A stretch of 64,000 bases of DNA from Hypholoma sublateritium FD-334 SS-4. Lineage: Eukaryota; Basidiomycota; Agaricomycetes; Agaricales; Strophariaceae. The stretch spans positions 77,301-141,300 of the forward strand of contig KN817548.1 in NCBI GenBank assembly GCA_000827495.1, read 5' to 3'. The notes under the pieces were generated by a model, which worked only from the letters and a program-made list of their open reading frames with translations, had not been told where the DNA came from and did not search any database. The position numbers and the translations under genes are program-made. Positions 10,653-23,371 of this stretch are shown here, one piece after another. The stretch's first letter is position 1. Each line of letters opens with the position of its first letter.

Positions 10653-12856
10653 ATGCCTTCCGAATTCACCAACCACTTCACTCGGAATCTTGTGTTGTCC
10701 AAGACGCGCCCGGCGTCACCTATTCAACCGCCGTCTACTGTCGACAAAGCAACGACCGCACAACAGCAATATGAACCCGATAGCGATATAAGTAGACTCA
10801 CTTCACAAAAGAAGGCTGAACTTCACGCTCTTCTCGGGTCAATAAACCAGGGCTCTATCAGCGTAACGGACGTACAAACCTATGCCGACCGGCTCAAGAA
10901 CACACTGCCTACAGACGACACGTATACGGTAGAAGCTGTCGGCGATGAAGAGATGGCCGCGTTGGTAGAGGCTATCATAGGGAAGCTTGCAGTAGTACTG
11001 TACTCCAACGCCCTGGATGTGTATCTTACTCAAGCAGCGGATGTCGAAGCAGAAGCGGAGTGGTGGGCCGATATCGAGCGTTCGAAGAGGAACGTCGCTC
11101 TGTATCTTCTCCAAAGTATGTTGATTAACCACGTCGTTCGCACTAATTGCTAATATCTACTAGCATTTCCGCTGAGGGTGGCGAATGTCATACGCACGAT
11201 CGCGACAGCGCTGCACAGAAGCCACCTTCCACTCAGTGTTTCCAGTTTCTCGCCATCCTCCTTGCGATCCCTGTTCCCATCGCCTGCTCAGCTCACCCTC
11301 CGACCTGGTGCACTGACGACTGCTTTCTTCCCGTACCTAAAGCATCAAAAGTCGTTGACTCTTGCAGTCCTTCTTGCACCACCGCGGCCATCCCCGACCC
11401 CATCATCGAGAATCCAGAAACTTCGTGAATCTGCATATTCCGCATATGTATTCGTGACGCTACCACTTGAGCTTACCCGGCAGGAATGTAGGTACAACCG
11501 GAAGGCCCTCGAACGGATCCGCGATGAACGCGCCGATTGCCTTGGACAGCTCGCCAGCTACCGCCCCCGGCTAAGCCAGGTTATCAACAATGGCATTAAA
11601 AACGCGCCACTCCAGCAATACACGCACTTCCTCGACAGCATACTCCAAGTCTTATCGCCCGCGTGGGACTCACCAGACGCTTCGGGGTCATTCACGATAA
11701 TCGGAGAGCTCACACAGTACTTGCCAGCGGTCTCGGCCGCCCATACACAAGTCCTTCGCGCGCAGAACCTTCTGCGGCCGTCAGCACTGACGCGGGTATG
11801 GCCGTCGTTGCTCGTCTTGCCACCTCTTTCCCTATATATCTACACAAACCGCACAGCGTGGACGTCTGCTATCGTGGACATGGCACGCGACGCGAAGGAG
11901 ACAGCCCGGGGATTTCTACAAGGCTGGCTCATCGAACCGCTGATTGGTGTTCTCAATACCGTACGGGCTGGGGGCAAGGGCGACATGTTAGTGCGCGAAG
12001 GTGGCGTCGTCGCGGATCTGGAGGTGCGTCGGTAGCTCCCCTCCCATTTTTCATTTGTCTAACCCCGATCCATAGAGCCTGGAGAGAATGGCTTTGGCCC
12101 TGGCCCGCGACTCGCTTAAATACACGCCTACGCAGCTGGACACGCTAGCCACGCAGGTCAGGATGGGTGATCTCACCCCGGTGATGCAGATATACGAGGA
12201 GGATATTCGCACACCCTTCCGCTCCGCGCTGACGGGCACGCTCCTGCGCAACCTCTTTATCCAGATACAAAAAGCTAAAGTTCGACGAGTATTCCCTTGA
12301 CTATGTGTACCTCAAGTTGTTGACGCAAAATACTTCCAGGTGGACATCGACCAGGCGCTTTCGGGCATCGACCGCCTACTCAAGTCGCAGGAGCTCACCT
12401 TCGCTTTTGTGGGTGTCGCACCCGCACTGGCCATTGTCTACGCTATGCTGGGCAGCGCTGACCGCCTGTGGGGTGTCATTGGCGGCAAAGGCTACCTTGG
12501 GGGTAGGCAGCGGCGCCAGGCCGTCTGGGAGGGCATGCGGTACGTTCCTCCCTCTCGCACATTCATATCTTCGATCTCGATGACTGAACCCGTATAGACG
12601 GGTCGAGAAGCTTCTCATCCTCATCCCGGCGACGTACACTAGCGGGCGCCATCTATCCACAGGCCTCCTCATCCTCTCGCTTACGCGGCTGCGGGCCTAC
12701 GCGTTGGAGTGCCTACCCGCACGGTTGCGCACACCGTTTCTCGAAGATTTGAGCGAACTCGAGAACCCGGAGCTGGATCGCGAGGCGAAATTGCGGATCG
12801 TGGACAGGATGTGGCGGTGCTGGGGCACAAGCGGGGAGGGGATCATCAGGCTCTGA
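10653..12856 (+). CDS. NCA2: Nuclear control of ATPase protein 2 (NCA2), mitochondrial
   Basis: Five exons (10653-11115, 11164-12023, 12076-12279, 12340-12539, 12598-12856) sum to 1986 nt, 661 residues. The C-terminal NCA2 domain is clear: SLERMALALARDSLKYTP, VMQIYEEDIRTPFRS, QKAKVDIDQALSGIDRLLKS, ELTFAFVGVAPALAIVYAML (a membrane segment) and RRVEKLLILIP. In yeast NCA2 acts with NCA3 to control expression of mitochondrial ATP synthase subunits 6 and 8, and the protein sits in a mitochondrial membrane. A second hydrophobic segment lies near VWPSLLVLPPLSLYIY. Start: the first ATG after an in-frame run of upstream codons; MPSEFTNHFTRN fits homologues better than the frame's far-upstream start at 10524. 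The third intron has an unusual GTTCGA donor. Using GTATTC nine bases later would insert three residues into a conserved block. Confidence 0.92.
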
Positions 12857-13115
12857 GGGGTGCAGTATTCTTTTTAGAACGATACCGCGTTGTGCGCTCA
12901 CGTTGCAGATTCACCACTTTCTGTTCTGAGTTTCTAGACACCCAGTCTTGGACCCGATATCTTATCTCGTGCGGAATTCACCCGATAAATATTTCCAAGA
13001 AATAAGATACCTGCGCCTTTACACACACCCTAGTATACGTCCATCACAACTTCCGCGTGGATCAAATTAAATGATTGCTGTTGGGTTGCTGTGTAGTTCT
13101 CGTGCGTCCCATCAT

Positions 13116-13488
13116 TCACCTGTGCATCGAGTCCTGGGTTGCCTCGGCAAGGCCGGTCGTCTTGCTCATGCGGCCGAGCGTCTGGTCGGGTGCCCCGGTG
13201 GGGAGCCCCTCGTCGACGCGGCTGGCTTCATCTTCAATCAGGTCTCCTTTAGTGGGGCCCGGGGTGTAGTGCTGCTTGTGCTCGTTGACAGCCGTGCTGC
13301 CCTCAGGCCTGTTCTACAAAGTTATGATGCTCCTGAGTTGGGCTATGACGACAACAGCTATATTTATGGCGTACAAGCGGTGCGTTCTTCATGTATTCGT
13401 CATTAATGTTATGCGTCATCAGCTGCGGCTTGCCGACGACTTGCTCGGTCTTTTTGAACACCTCATCCGTGTAGTTGACTCGAGGCAT
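13116..13488 (-). CDS. Small hydrophilic protein of unknown function
   Basis: Two exons on the minus strand, 13488-13375 and 13313-13116, join across a 61-nt GTACGC..GTAG intron and encode 103 residues. The protein starts MPRVNYTDEVFKKTEQVVG and ends DSMHR. It is rich in Lys, Asp, Glu, Thr and Gly, has no signal peptide or membrane segment, and contains a HYTPGPTKGDLIEDEAS stretch. The composition recalls small fungal stress-related proteins, but I recognise no named family. Evidence for the model is the clean splice and the coding-like composition of both exons. The gene is convergent with NCA2, ending 260 bp from its stop codon. Confidence 0.55.
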
Positions 13489-14614
13489 GGTGTTGGGATG
13501 ATGTGGCCCCGACGTTCAATGTTCAATCTTTGTCGGATGATATAGGATGCTGACGGCCGGTGTAGTTGGGCGTGAGTTAAGCTGTAAATTCACAGTGCAT
13601 TCATTTTGGTGATGGTCTCAGACCAATCTCAGATGTTTGACGTCGCGCAGTCGAGGAGTTGACTCCATCCAGTAGATGATTGTGTGAGTCCAATTATGTC
13701 ATCGATTTGAGTGCCCTCAATCTCGTTTTTACATACTGGAGCATGCAACATGACTATGTACCGGATCAAGAAAAATCCTGTACGGAAGATTTACAATCAT
13801 GCTCATTCGTTATCATCGTTATCTGGGCAGTCAATTCCCTTCGTGCTCAGCAGATGTCTCCGAATGGAATAAGGCTTCGGCTTCGGCCCAATTGTGCAAG
13901 GGGAAGTCGCTCAAAATTCATATTTGCAACCTTGTAGGGTCTCACGAGCATTATTTTTGCGTGCCTTCCCCACAGCCATGTGCGATGCTGCTTGGATGCT
14001 GCTTGATCTAGCTGGGATGCTACAAATCGGCCACAAGCAAGCGGCGATCTGACTCACCAAAAGCTAAGCGATCTAATCCCATCTTATCTTTTTCCTATTG
14101 GGGCGAAAATGCGGGGTATTTGTCATATGTCAGCTGGGCAATTGTGGCACAGCAGGGTTGTGCCCGGCACGGTGGCTGGCACTGGTTTGTATTCCGTCAA
14201 CAGATGCCATTCTTATACATCGCCGCATCTTTTGCCCGGCTCACATCAACATCACGCATTGCTGGCACAATAGCCTGTCTCGCCGCAACCACCAACACCA
14301 CGAACACTTGGACCACCGACCTGGACATCCTCGAGCCCGTGGGTCTCACTACGTTTCAGACGATTAGAGTCTTCCCTATCCAACCAACAATAGCCCCCAA
14401 GGTCACTTGAAATACCTGCAGAAGTTCAGATATGGTAAGTCTTTCCAATCAGTGGTGTCCCAGATCGTGCAGACGTGGCTAGCAGCTGCAGAAAGTAGAA
14501 AGATAGTCCATTTAAGCCAGTCAACCACCAGGTGCAGGGGTGGACACGAGGGCACGGCTGTCTCGAAACATGCGGCGGTCGAGCGTGAACGATTGCTGAC
14601 ATTGCTGCTTTTAG
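13489..14614. other. Region with no supported gene; may hold 5' exons of the next gene
   Basis: Open frames are short and mutually inconsistent. A donor-like ATGGTAAGTC at 14432 and a branch-like TGCTGAC at 14595-14601, just before the acceptor at 14614, suggest that the last part is intronic 5' sequence of the Q/H-rich gene. I could not find its first exon with confidence. Confidence 0.35.
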
Positions 14615-15535
14615 CCGATCCAAGTAGAAAGACGGCCCTCAGAGGTACGCGAGCCCGTTGACGCTCGTGCGGCTACTGCGAAACAGCAGGCGCAGCATCA
14701 ACAGCAGCAGGCCCATCATCACCATCAACAGCAACAACAACAACAACAACAACAGCTGGCTCACCGCGAGGCGTTGCGCCTTGCACTAGGCAGCATCCTT
14801 ACTCCCGTGAGTGCGTTCCGGCGTCTGTCTTTCGCGGCGCGCTGAATAAGTATCGAGAAACGGCCGCCATCTGCGGCATCCCACCATTCCTCGCGAACCT
14901 CATCCGGAACGGCTAGCCCGTTTGCTCATGGGCTGAGTGCGTCCGGCACTCACACACCGGTGGGCACGCCCCCGGGGCATGCATACGGCTATTCGCCTCT
15001 CGCGGTAGAAGGCGCGCATCTTCTCCACCCGCATGCACACTACGGGCACGGGTACCATGGGCACGGGCATCCGCCGTCGCGCCTTGGCCCCAGTCGCTCA
15101 GTGAGTCGCGCGTTTCTATGTGTGATGTTATTAGAAACTGACCGCCTGTAGACCTCGTCGTCGACACCTTCGCCGTCTAGCAGCGCGCAGCCCTCAGCGC
15201 ACCCGTCGCCACGGGTAGACGTCTCCGGCGCGCCGCCGCTCCCACCGGTCATCGACCCCCTGCCGCCCGCGGCAGTGAGTGAAGTAGAGTCCGCCCACAC
15301 ACCCCCTAGCGCACAGGACGCGGCGAAGCCGGTGCGACCGCCTGTCTTGCCGTTGCACTCCGGGGCCAGTGCACACGGCCACGAATCAGCAGGCGCCGAG
15401 AGCCAGGAGGCGGCGCGCGCAGGCAGCGCCGCCGCGGTGACGGCGAGCGGCTCGTCGACGCCACGCGCCAAATTCTTGCAGACCCTGCAGTCAAAGAGTG
15501 CGTGGGATGCGCTAATCCACGGCTCGTTCTCTTGA
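14615..15535 (+). CDS. Q/H-rich low-complexity protein, 3' exons (5' end unresolved)
   Basis: Three consecutive exons, 14615-14806, 14858-15100 and 15152-15535, are each a multiple of three. They join in phase 0 across 51-nt introns (GTGAGT..CGAG and GTGAGT..GTAG), giving at least 272 residues. The first carries runs of Gln and His (HHHH, then ten Gln). The second is Ser/His/Gly-rich, and the third is Pro/Ala/Ser-rich and ends in the more ordered tail KFLQTLQSKSAWDALIHGSF, which looks like a conserved helix. The N-terminus begins PIQVERRPSEVREPVDARA. I do not recognise the family. The composition fits a nuclear regulatory protein, but that is a guess. GC content is much higher than in the flanks. 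Confidence 0.6.
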
Positions 15536-15991
15536 ATGGCGCGTATTTTCGACCGAGTGCGTTCGCATCAGAGAGATAATAGGAGGGATTTAGAGGGAAG
15601 GTAGGTGTAGCTTACTGCGGATGGGTTCGATTCAGATGTAGCTTACCGGGCGTAACGTTGTTCCCCATTAATTACTGCCAAATTACTGCGGGGCTTTATT
15701 TTTTTTGTCGTGCCTACTCCTCCCTGTTTACTATAAGTACCATTGGTGTGGAGTACTCTAGTGAGTAGTAATGACTTAACCTTGTTGTAATCGGGGTAAT
15801 AACGAGCATTCGTATGTTATGGTCTTCCGCAAGTCCGTTATCGATCAAGTTTTCGACTACGTCTCGGCCCAATTACAACGGACATATTACCTGACGGGAA
15901 TTCCCGAGAGCCGGCACCGGTCGCCGGCGATCAGATCGCGCACCGGGCAGTCGAAAATCTGACCGCTGCGGCTCAAACCTGAACTTATACA

Positions 15992-17737
15992 ATGGAGGCT
16001 TTCGAGACGTACCAAACGCCGCTTTCCAGGTTCGCCGCTGCTCGTGCGCACTAATGCGAATCTGACCGCACTGCCAACAGCCGATATGCGAGCAAGGAAA
16101 TGGCATATCTCTTCTCGCCTGCTAATCGGTTCTTCACCTGGCGCAAGCTGTGGCTCAACCTCGCGAAGGCGGAGAAACAGCTTGGGCTTCCTATCTCAGA
16201 CGACGCGATAAAGCAGATGGAGGCGAACTTGGTGAGGTTTATGCGATCTGAAGTGGATGAAGCGTCGCTGAACGCCTGCGATGTCCTATGTACCACTACT
16301 CTTGGATCTGAAAGAACCTGACGCCCGAACAATTTGACATCGCCGCCGTCGAGGAGAAAAAGCGTAGGCACGATGTCATGGCGCATGTGCACACTTTTGG
16401 CACCGTCGCACCCGCTGCCGCGGGCATTATCCATCTCGGCGCGACCTCTTGCTACGTGACCGAGTGTGTACCCATTTCCTTTTCCCCGAGTGATCACTCA
16501 ATCCTTGGGTATCAGCAACGCCGACCTCATCTTTCTGCGCCAAGGTCTGGGATACCTCATCCGCTCGCTCGGGGTGTTGATCTCGCGTCTCTCCGCGTTT
16601 GCCGCGGAATACCGCGACCTCCCAACGCTCGGTTTTACCCACTTCCAGCCTGCACAGCTGACGACGGTCGGAAAGCGTGCGACGCTCTGGATCCAGGAGC
16701 TCCTATGGGACTTGCGCAACCTCCAGCGCGTGCGCGACGACATCGGCTTCCGCGGCGTAAAGGGCACCACGGGCACGCAGGCGAGCTTCCTCGCATTGTT
16801 CGACGGCGACCATGACAAGGTTGAGCAACTCGACGACCTCGTCACGAAGCTCTCGGGCTTCGAGTACGCGTACCCTGTCACCTCGCAGACATACTCGCGC
16901 AAGATCGACGCTGACGTTCTCGCGCCGCTCGCGTCGCTGGGCGCCACCGCGCACAAGATCGCGACTGACATCCGTCTGCTCGCCAATCTCAAGGTGGGAC
17001 CTTTACGCACGCTCGTGAACCCGCTAACAGAGATCCCAGGAAATCGAAGAGCCCTTCGAGTCCACGCAGATCGGGTCATCCGCGATGGCGTACAAGCGCA
17101 ACCCCATGCGCTCCGAGCGCGTGTGCAGTCTCGCGCGCCACCTCATGGTGCTGCACCAGAACGCGCTCATGACGACCAGTGTGCAATGGTTCGAGCGCAC
17201 ATTAGACGACAGCGCGAATCGCCGCATCACGCTCCCGGAGGCGTTCCTCACGGCGGACATTGTGCTCTCGACGCTGCAGAACATCTCCGAGGGCCTCGTC
17301 GTGTACCCGAAGGTCATCGCGCGCCGCATCGCGCAGGAGCTGCCGTTCATGGCTACCGAGAACGTGATCATGGCGATCGTCAAAAGGGGCGGCGACCGCC
17401 AGGACGCGCATGAGAAGATCCGCGTTCGTATCCCATTTTCTGAATGGGGGAGTTTTGATTTTGATTTCTTTGCGGATAACAGGTCCTTTCGCACGAAGCG
17501 GCGCACCAGGTGAAGCAGCTCGGGCTCGAGAACGACCTGATCGAGCGAATCCGCGCGGACGCGTACTTCGACCCGATCAAAGGCGAGCTCGATGCGCTGC
17601 TCGACCCCACGAGCTTCATCGGCCGTGCGCCAGAGCAGGTCGACAGCTTCCTCGCCAAGTGGGTGCAGCCCGCGCTGGACACTGACGAATTAAAGGAGGC
17701 GCTCAAGGGCAGCAAGCGCGTGGAGCTGAACGTTTGA
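15992..17737 (+). CDS. ADE13: Adenylosuccinate lyase
   Basis: Six exons (15992-16029, 16081-16231, 16315-16463, 16516-16993, 17040-17423, 17483-17737) total 1455 nt, 484 residues, the family's normal size. It catalyses two steps of purine synthesis: cleavage of SAICAR to AICAR and of adenylosuccinate to AMP, both releasing fumarate, in the cytosol. Visible signatures are [30 protein letters not shown] (catalytic His) and the fumarase/lyase signature [15 protein letters not shown] with its flexible catalytic Ser. [11 protein letters not shown] follows near the C-terminus. The first and last introns use unusual GTTCGC and GTTCGT donors. All phases agree. Confidence 0.95.
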
Positions 17738-18060
17738 AAAAATGTACGACATGTGGCGCAGATGAGGGTCTGCTTTGCGGACGGTTCATCATATTGCTCG
17801 TGTGCTGCGACAATGATAATTTCGGGGAGCAGAATATATTGATTGTAGAGTACCGCAAGTTATTTATTCACTTGAATAATTGACGGACGTTCTTAGGACC
17901 GCCAGAGCAACGTCAAATGGGTTAAATTCCCATTGGCCAAGCATGTAACGATTTTGAGCCACTCAGACCGCTCGCGTCATTTCAGGAAACGGGAGTGATG
18001 TTATGTATTAGACCACCGAATGTCTTCGCGATAAGATGCCAGGAAGCGAAGCTGTATTAA
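17738..18060. other. Intergenic between convergent ADE13 and GTPase A1
   Basis: A 323-bp AT-rich stretch receives the 3' ends of both flanking genes. No open frame or RNA gene is apparent. It marks the boundary between housekeeping sequence and the GTPase island. Confidence 0.4.
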
Positions 18061-19433
18061 TCAAGAGGTATGATAGCTCCCATGCATGTAAAATTTATAG
18101 GCGTTAACTATTTTATCCTTCGTTTCGTAGACTTTATCCGCGATCCGCTGCGCGTAGACCTTATCTGGGTCCATTTCTTCCTGCGAGTAAATCGTGCCAG
18201 GCCCAGCATGCGATGCCAATGCATGGTCACTATGCCACGTCTGCACATGTTCTCCCTGGGGGATCTTGGGGAGTGGTTTCTGAAGTTCATTCGGAGACTT
18301 TCTCGGAGGTAGCATCGGGGGAGATCCCTGGGGGGCGCGGGGCTTCGCCAGTTTCCTTTTGTCCTCCTCTGCATTCGCCATCAACTGCTCCAATCTCTGA
18401 CGGTCTTTGACCAGCTCAGCCCTCAGATCTTCGTCGTTAGTAAATGCTGCCTCTTGCATCTCCTTCATCAGGTCTTCCATCTCCTCTCCGTGCTTCCTCT
18501 GAAGTGCCGTCATTTCTTCGATGATGACCGCACCCGCCGACGTATTTCCCAGCGCACTCCCGGCATACAGCTCCAGCTGGATTTTCATCGTCTTCGGCGT
18601 TTGATCAATGAGCGTGGACATGATGGAATGGGCCGACGCGAGTCCTTTATCGTGGCGGTACATCTGGGCTCCAGCATCGATGAGGGGCTTGAACACGCGA
18701 TTTGCCAACTCCGCTTGACGGGCACTGCCCTCTTTCTCGCTGACATTGTTCCAATTTGTGGTGACGAGTCGAACATTGCTGAGCATTTCGTCGCCGCAAA
18801 GTTCTCTGAATAGCCTAAGGTTCTTTTTGGCCGCGCCGCCTACTCGAGGGTCGGAGATGCGGTGTAGGTAGATTATGCCGTTGATGCTCCGTCCACCACT
18901 GTTAGAAATATCGTTTGAGATTGAACTGGCTTCTCACAAAATCAACGCAGTGCTCACTTTCCCTGCAAGAAATTGGCTATTTTTTGAAGGATATCAGTGT
19001 CGGTGATGTCGCTTCGGGAGTCGTCAAAACCAGGCGTATCAACAAGCGTCACGGAAAGTCCGGATGTGTCGTCGTGCCATAGAGAAGTACTGACATCGAT
19101 TGTCTGGGATTCGAGGTCGTGACCAACGCGAATATTGTCGTCCTTAGTCAGAAGGTTGATGAACTAGTTATACAAGAAAAGGTAAATATTTTCACCATGA
19201 AGCATTTCGAGTTGTACTCACCGTGGATTTTCCTAGAAACGTCAGGAAATACTTTGAGATCATTTATGGCTCAAGATTTGTTGAAGGAAAATTTACCTGT
19301 TCCAGTTGGGCCCATGAAACTGGCCGAAGTTAGCCATTGACACGTATGACATCGACTGAAAGTAGAAGACATACACAATCATCACTTCGCGGCCGCCAGC
19401 ACTGGGGTGTTGCATTGTCTCTCCGCTTTGCAT
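18061..19433 (-). CDS. GIMAP/AIG1-like P-loop GTPase, type A (A1)
   Basis: Five exons, 19433-19375, 19319-19297, 19232-19222, 19163-18958 and 18898-18061, give 378 residues. The third exon is only 11 nt and supplies Lys-Ser-Thr of the P-loop GPTGTGKST (residues 23-31). G3 is DTPGFDD. The place of the usual N/TKxD motif is taken by TTNWNNV, as in many fungal relatives. SDPRVGGAAKKNLR marks the family. Beyond the G domain (to about residue 200), residues 235-290 are strongly charged and heptad-like, a probable coiled coil, followed by a Pro-rich tail with a short hydrophobic end. The gene lies head-to-head with the GTPase-lipoxygenase gene B1. No signal peptide or membrane span is seen, so it is probably cytosolic. 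Biological role unknown. Confidence 0.85.
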
Positions 19434-20326
19434 GTTCACGATGCGACAGAAGGCGATGTAACAGGATGTAACCAATGACTATACTGGAAGATGTTGAGGA
19501 AGCCTTGGCCTCATCTACTATCTTAATGGGAATAACCGTGCCTGTCTCAATACTACCTCTCCCACTGGGACTGCCGGATGGCCGCAACGTGGAAGCGGCA
19601 TGAATCACCCAATCCTGCCGTCTACCAAAGAGCTGGGTCTATCATGCACAGATAAATCCCCAGAAATAATTCTCGGTTGAATCATGATTGGGTTTCGATA
19701 TAAGTTCGATAGCGAAGTTCCGAACGTCAGCGATAGACGCCCAGATTGCAGGTCCATCAATATCTGGATCTCATGTATTCGCGGAGTTTCAAAAGCCTCC
19801 AGTGTGTTGGCATTGTGCACGTAACCCACGTTGAACCCAAGTCCCCAAACCGCCACCACCTGCCTCGGTCTCCGAGCCAGTCCCTGCCAGTCCACAAATA
19901 AACACAACCCTCAAACGAGGCGTTCCAAAACGGCTGTCAGATTTGCGATGTCGGTCTGCAAAAATACCTCGGTAGAATCATAGGGAACGATTCAAACAAC
20001 TTTGGGCAACTCACGCTGGTTACTTATCTCAAACCTTCTCAAACCCGATGGCAGGATTCCTATCTCTATCTTAGAGCAATCTTGGAGCTTATAGGCGCAT
20101 GACAGATGCCTCACGATGGTTCTGGCGAAGCACGCAACAACTGCATGTGGGGCTCGGAACATAGCAATGGCCGCTTTTGAATACTTGGATTCGGCAGTCC
20201 AAGATGGTATGACACTTCACAATTGTAATGGGAATTCAACACAACGAAAATTTTTAGCATTTTCATCAGTCCTGAGATTTGCTTCAGACGTACATACGCC
20301 AATCTAACAACTCGCTTTCTACCCTG
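19434..20326. promoter_or_regulatory. Shared divergent upstream region of A1 and B1
   Basis: The 893-bp gap between two divergent starts must carry both promoters. A block at 19704-19746 is nearly identical to 29656-29698, in the equivalent gap of the second pair. On the minus strand both blocks read IWASIADVRNFA, so they look like a decayed or unannotated exon copied along with the pair. No TATA box stands out. Confidence 0.45.
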
Positions 20327-23300
20327 ATGCATCCCTCTGTTAATCGACCTACCGGAATGTCCCCTGGTCACCAGGACGATATCGTGATAGCGTGAGCGCT
20401 TACTTTCACTTTTTTTGGTGTTATTGTTGCTCAATCTTGCGATCGAATGTTAGGATAATGGGCGCCACTGGCTCTGGCAAATCCTCCGTGAGTTGGGTAA
20501 TCCAAAATATTTACTAGGAGTCGGGACTAACTTTACGCATCTTTATCTGATATTCTTGTAGTTCGTCAACCTTCTCACAGGCAAGACTAGTGTCAGGATC
20601 GGTGGCAGCCTCGAGTCTGAAACTGCGAATGTCGACGCCATCCGATTCTTGGATGACACCATTGGTCGTGAAGTGACTGTTGTTGATACACCTGGATTCG
20701 ACGATTCGCGTCAAGGCATGACGGATACGGATATACTGAAAAAAATTGCAGATTTTTTACTCAACGAGTGAGGTTATCCTTAATGATCCCCTTATTGTCT
20801 TCTTGAGCTGACGGCAATCAATTAGGTACGACGCAGACCGAAAACTCAATGGTCTCGTGTACGTTCAGCGAATATCCGACCCCAGGTTCAGCGGCCAGCA
20901 GGGAAAGAATTTAAGGATGTTTCAAAGTCTATGTGGCACGCAAACGTACAAAAACGTTGTGGTTCTCACTACATTCTGGGACCAAGTCGAACCCGAAGTC
21001 GGGGCGAGGCGAGAGGCGCAATTGCAGTCCAATTTTTTCAAGGAAGTTATTCAAGGTGGCGCCCGGTTTATGCGACACAACCGCACCCCGAAATCCGCTG
21101 GCGCGTTGCTTAGCCACGTCTTCAACAATCTGGTTCCCGTGACTACTCAAATTCAAATCGAAATGGGAAAAGAGGGGAAATCTCTTGTCGACACCGCGGC
21201 CGGAGGGGTACAACAGGAAGAGATCGAGCGCGTCGTCGCCAAGCACAAGAAAGAAATGGCAGATCTCAAAGCAGAGTTGGAAGCGATCAAGCAGAGCAAC
21301 ACTGCGGCAAGACGAGAGCTAGAGGAGGAGCGCTCTAAGCTGCGGCAACAATTAGCACGATGGGAAAGCGAGAAAGCGGAGCTAAAGGAAGGCCTCGATA
21401 AGGAGAGGGGCGCTCGGCAGAAACTGGAAGCGGATATTGCAACGGAGCGAGAGAACCACAAGAAATGGCGTCAAGAACAAGAGCTCAAATTCGATGCTCG
21501 AAGCAACACAATCAATAAGGCGCCTCAAAAAACGGCTGCCATTCAACCAACTGTCAGAGGCCTTGGTGTTGGCTACAGTGAGTGGGAACAAATCACCGTA
21601 CCTTCAATTCGTGACACATCCTGTAGCGGAAAACATTGACCTCAAATTAATATATATTGGGAACCCCAACGCATACCAGTTCGCGCAGTCGGAACAGTAC
21701 CCACCGTATCTGAAGTCCATCCCGCGGAAGGACAGAATGTCTATCTTCGACATCTTCAATTTCTCTGCCCTCACAGAGACGGCTGCGACGTTGCTTTTCG
21801 GGTCGCCTACATCGCCAAGTATGCAGAGCGTGTACCAGATCGTAGCTCGGAACAGGGAACTTCACACGAAATCGCGGGAAAGCGCCCGCAATGGTCGCCC
21901 TGACTTTAAGCCAGACATGCATTTCAACAAAAATATTGGTCTTCGCGACGACTGGTACACGGACGCCGCATTTGGTCAGCAGCAATTCACTGGAACCAAT
22001 GCCACAACTATCACTCTCGCGCCTCAGCGTTGGATTGAAGAGTTCAAGACAGTCTCAAATGTCCAGCAACGTGCCGATGTTGCGAGCCTCTTAACCGACC
22101 ATCCTGGAAGCATCTTCATTCAGGATTACAGTGATTTCCGCTCTGCGATGGGTGTCTCTCCCAGTTATGAATTCACGTCAGATGGACGATATGGCTGTTC
22201 TTCTGTCGTACTCTTCCATCTCGAACCGGAAGGGAAGTTGCATCCCTTGGCCATCACACTTGATTATAAAGGCAGTATGAAAGAATCTGTGGCCATTTTC
22301 AATCGTCGTATCTCATCTACGATACCTGGAGACGAGGCAGAGGACTGGCCCTGGCGGTACGCAAAAATGTGCGCCCAATGCTCCGACTGGCTTCGTCACG
22401 AGGTGGCCATCCACCTTGTCAATACACACCTCGTCGAGGAGGTCATCATCGTTTCTGTGAACCGCGCATTTGACCCTTCCCATATAGTGTTCAGACTTCT
22501 GGAGCCACATTGGAGTACGACTCTTCCGCTGAATGCAGCCGCCCGTGAAACTCTTGTGCCCAAAATCATCATCCCGCTGACTGGCTTTACTCCAAAGCAA
22601 ACTTACGCCTTTCTTAAGGACTCGTACAGCAAATTTGAGTGGACTGCTTTATATATTCCGAACGACCTGAATAGACGTGGCTTTCCAATCGAGGACTTGG
22701 ACAAGCACAAATACCATAATTATGGCTATGCCCGCAATATCTCTCGTATGTGGAATATCTTGCGGAGGTTTGTTCAGACAGTGCTTGAAGATGCCTACCC
22801 CGGCGGTGATGCACAGGTAGCCAGTGACCGGTCTGTATTTGCATTTTACCAGGACGTTCGCTCGAGCAGTGGTGGCCAGCTTTCCAGCTTCCCTGACGTC
22901 AAGACTTTGGACGAATTAATCGACTTCGTCACCATGTGCATACATATCGCATCGCCGCAACACACCGCCGTTAACTACCTGCAGCAATACTACCAAACCT
23001 TCATTCCCAACAGGCCATCTGCTCTTTTCAGTCGACTTCCACAATCTCTGGCAGCCCTTCAGAAGTTTACCGAAGACGACGTGTTATCGGCACTTCCTAT
23101 CCGTCGACCACGGGAGTGGTGGATTATGGCCCACGTGCCGTACCTCTTGTCATTTGAAATGCCGCAGGATAGCACTATTCTCCACTACGCCACGACGGCG
23201 TCGAATTCACGCTCAAACCCGTCGGCCATTCGCAAAGCAGCTGGAGCTTTGAGGAACGATCTTGACGTTTTCAGCCGGGACGTGTATCGGTATAGTTTGG

Positions 23301-23371
23301 AACTCGATGATCAGCAAACACCTTACGAGGTGCTGGACCCCGGCAGGACTGCGATATCAATCCTAATTTGA
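20327..23371 (+). CDS. Predicted GTPase - coiled coil - lipoxygenase fusion (B1-LOX1)
   Basis: Five exons (20327-20391, 20454-20487, 20562-20767, 20826-21577, 21627-23371) total 2802 nt, 933 residues, every phase consistent. Residues 25-33 are the P-loop GATGSGKSS, DTPGFDD is G3, and TTFWDQV sits at the G4 position. Residues 230-330 form a Lys/Glu-rich coiled coil. A 49-nt GTGAGT..GTAG intron then joins the frame to a full lipoxygenase catalytic domain (about 353-933): GLRDDWYTDAAFGQQQFTGT, LRHEVAIHLVNTHLVEE with metal-ligand His615 and His620, ASPQHTAVNYLQ with His798 and Asn802, and a C-terminal ISILI ending in the expected Ile ligand. Lipoxygenases add O2 to polyunsaturated fatty acids to make oxylipin hydroperoxides. 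Read without splicing, the first part ends at 21639 and the lipoxygenase lacks a sensible start. Expression data would settle the junction. Confidence 0.85.

Noticed and set aside
21437..23371. Lipoxygenase as an independent gene starting at the ATG at 21437
   Set aside because: That start lies inside the coiled-coil coding exon in another frame and would begin with sequence unlike any lipoxygenase. Splicing from 21577 to 21627 gives one continuous protein, and the same is seen in the paralogue.
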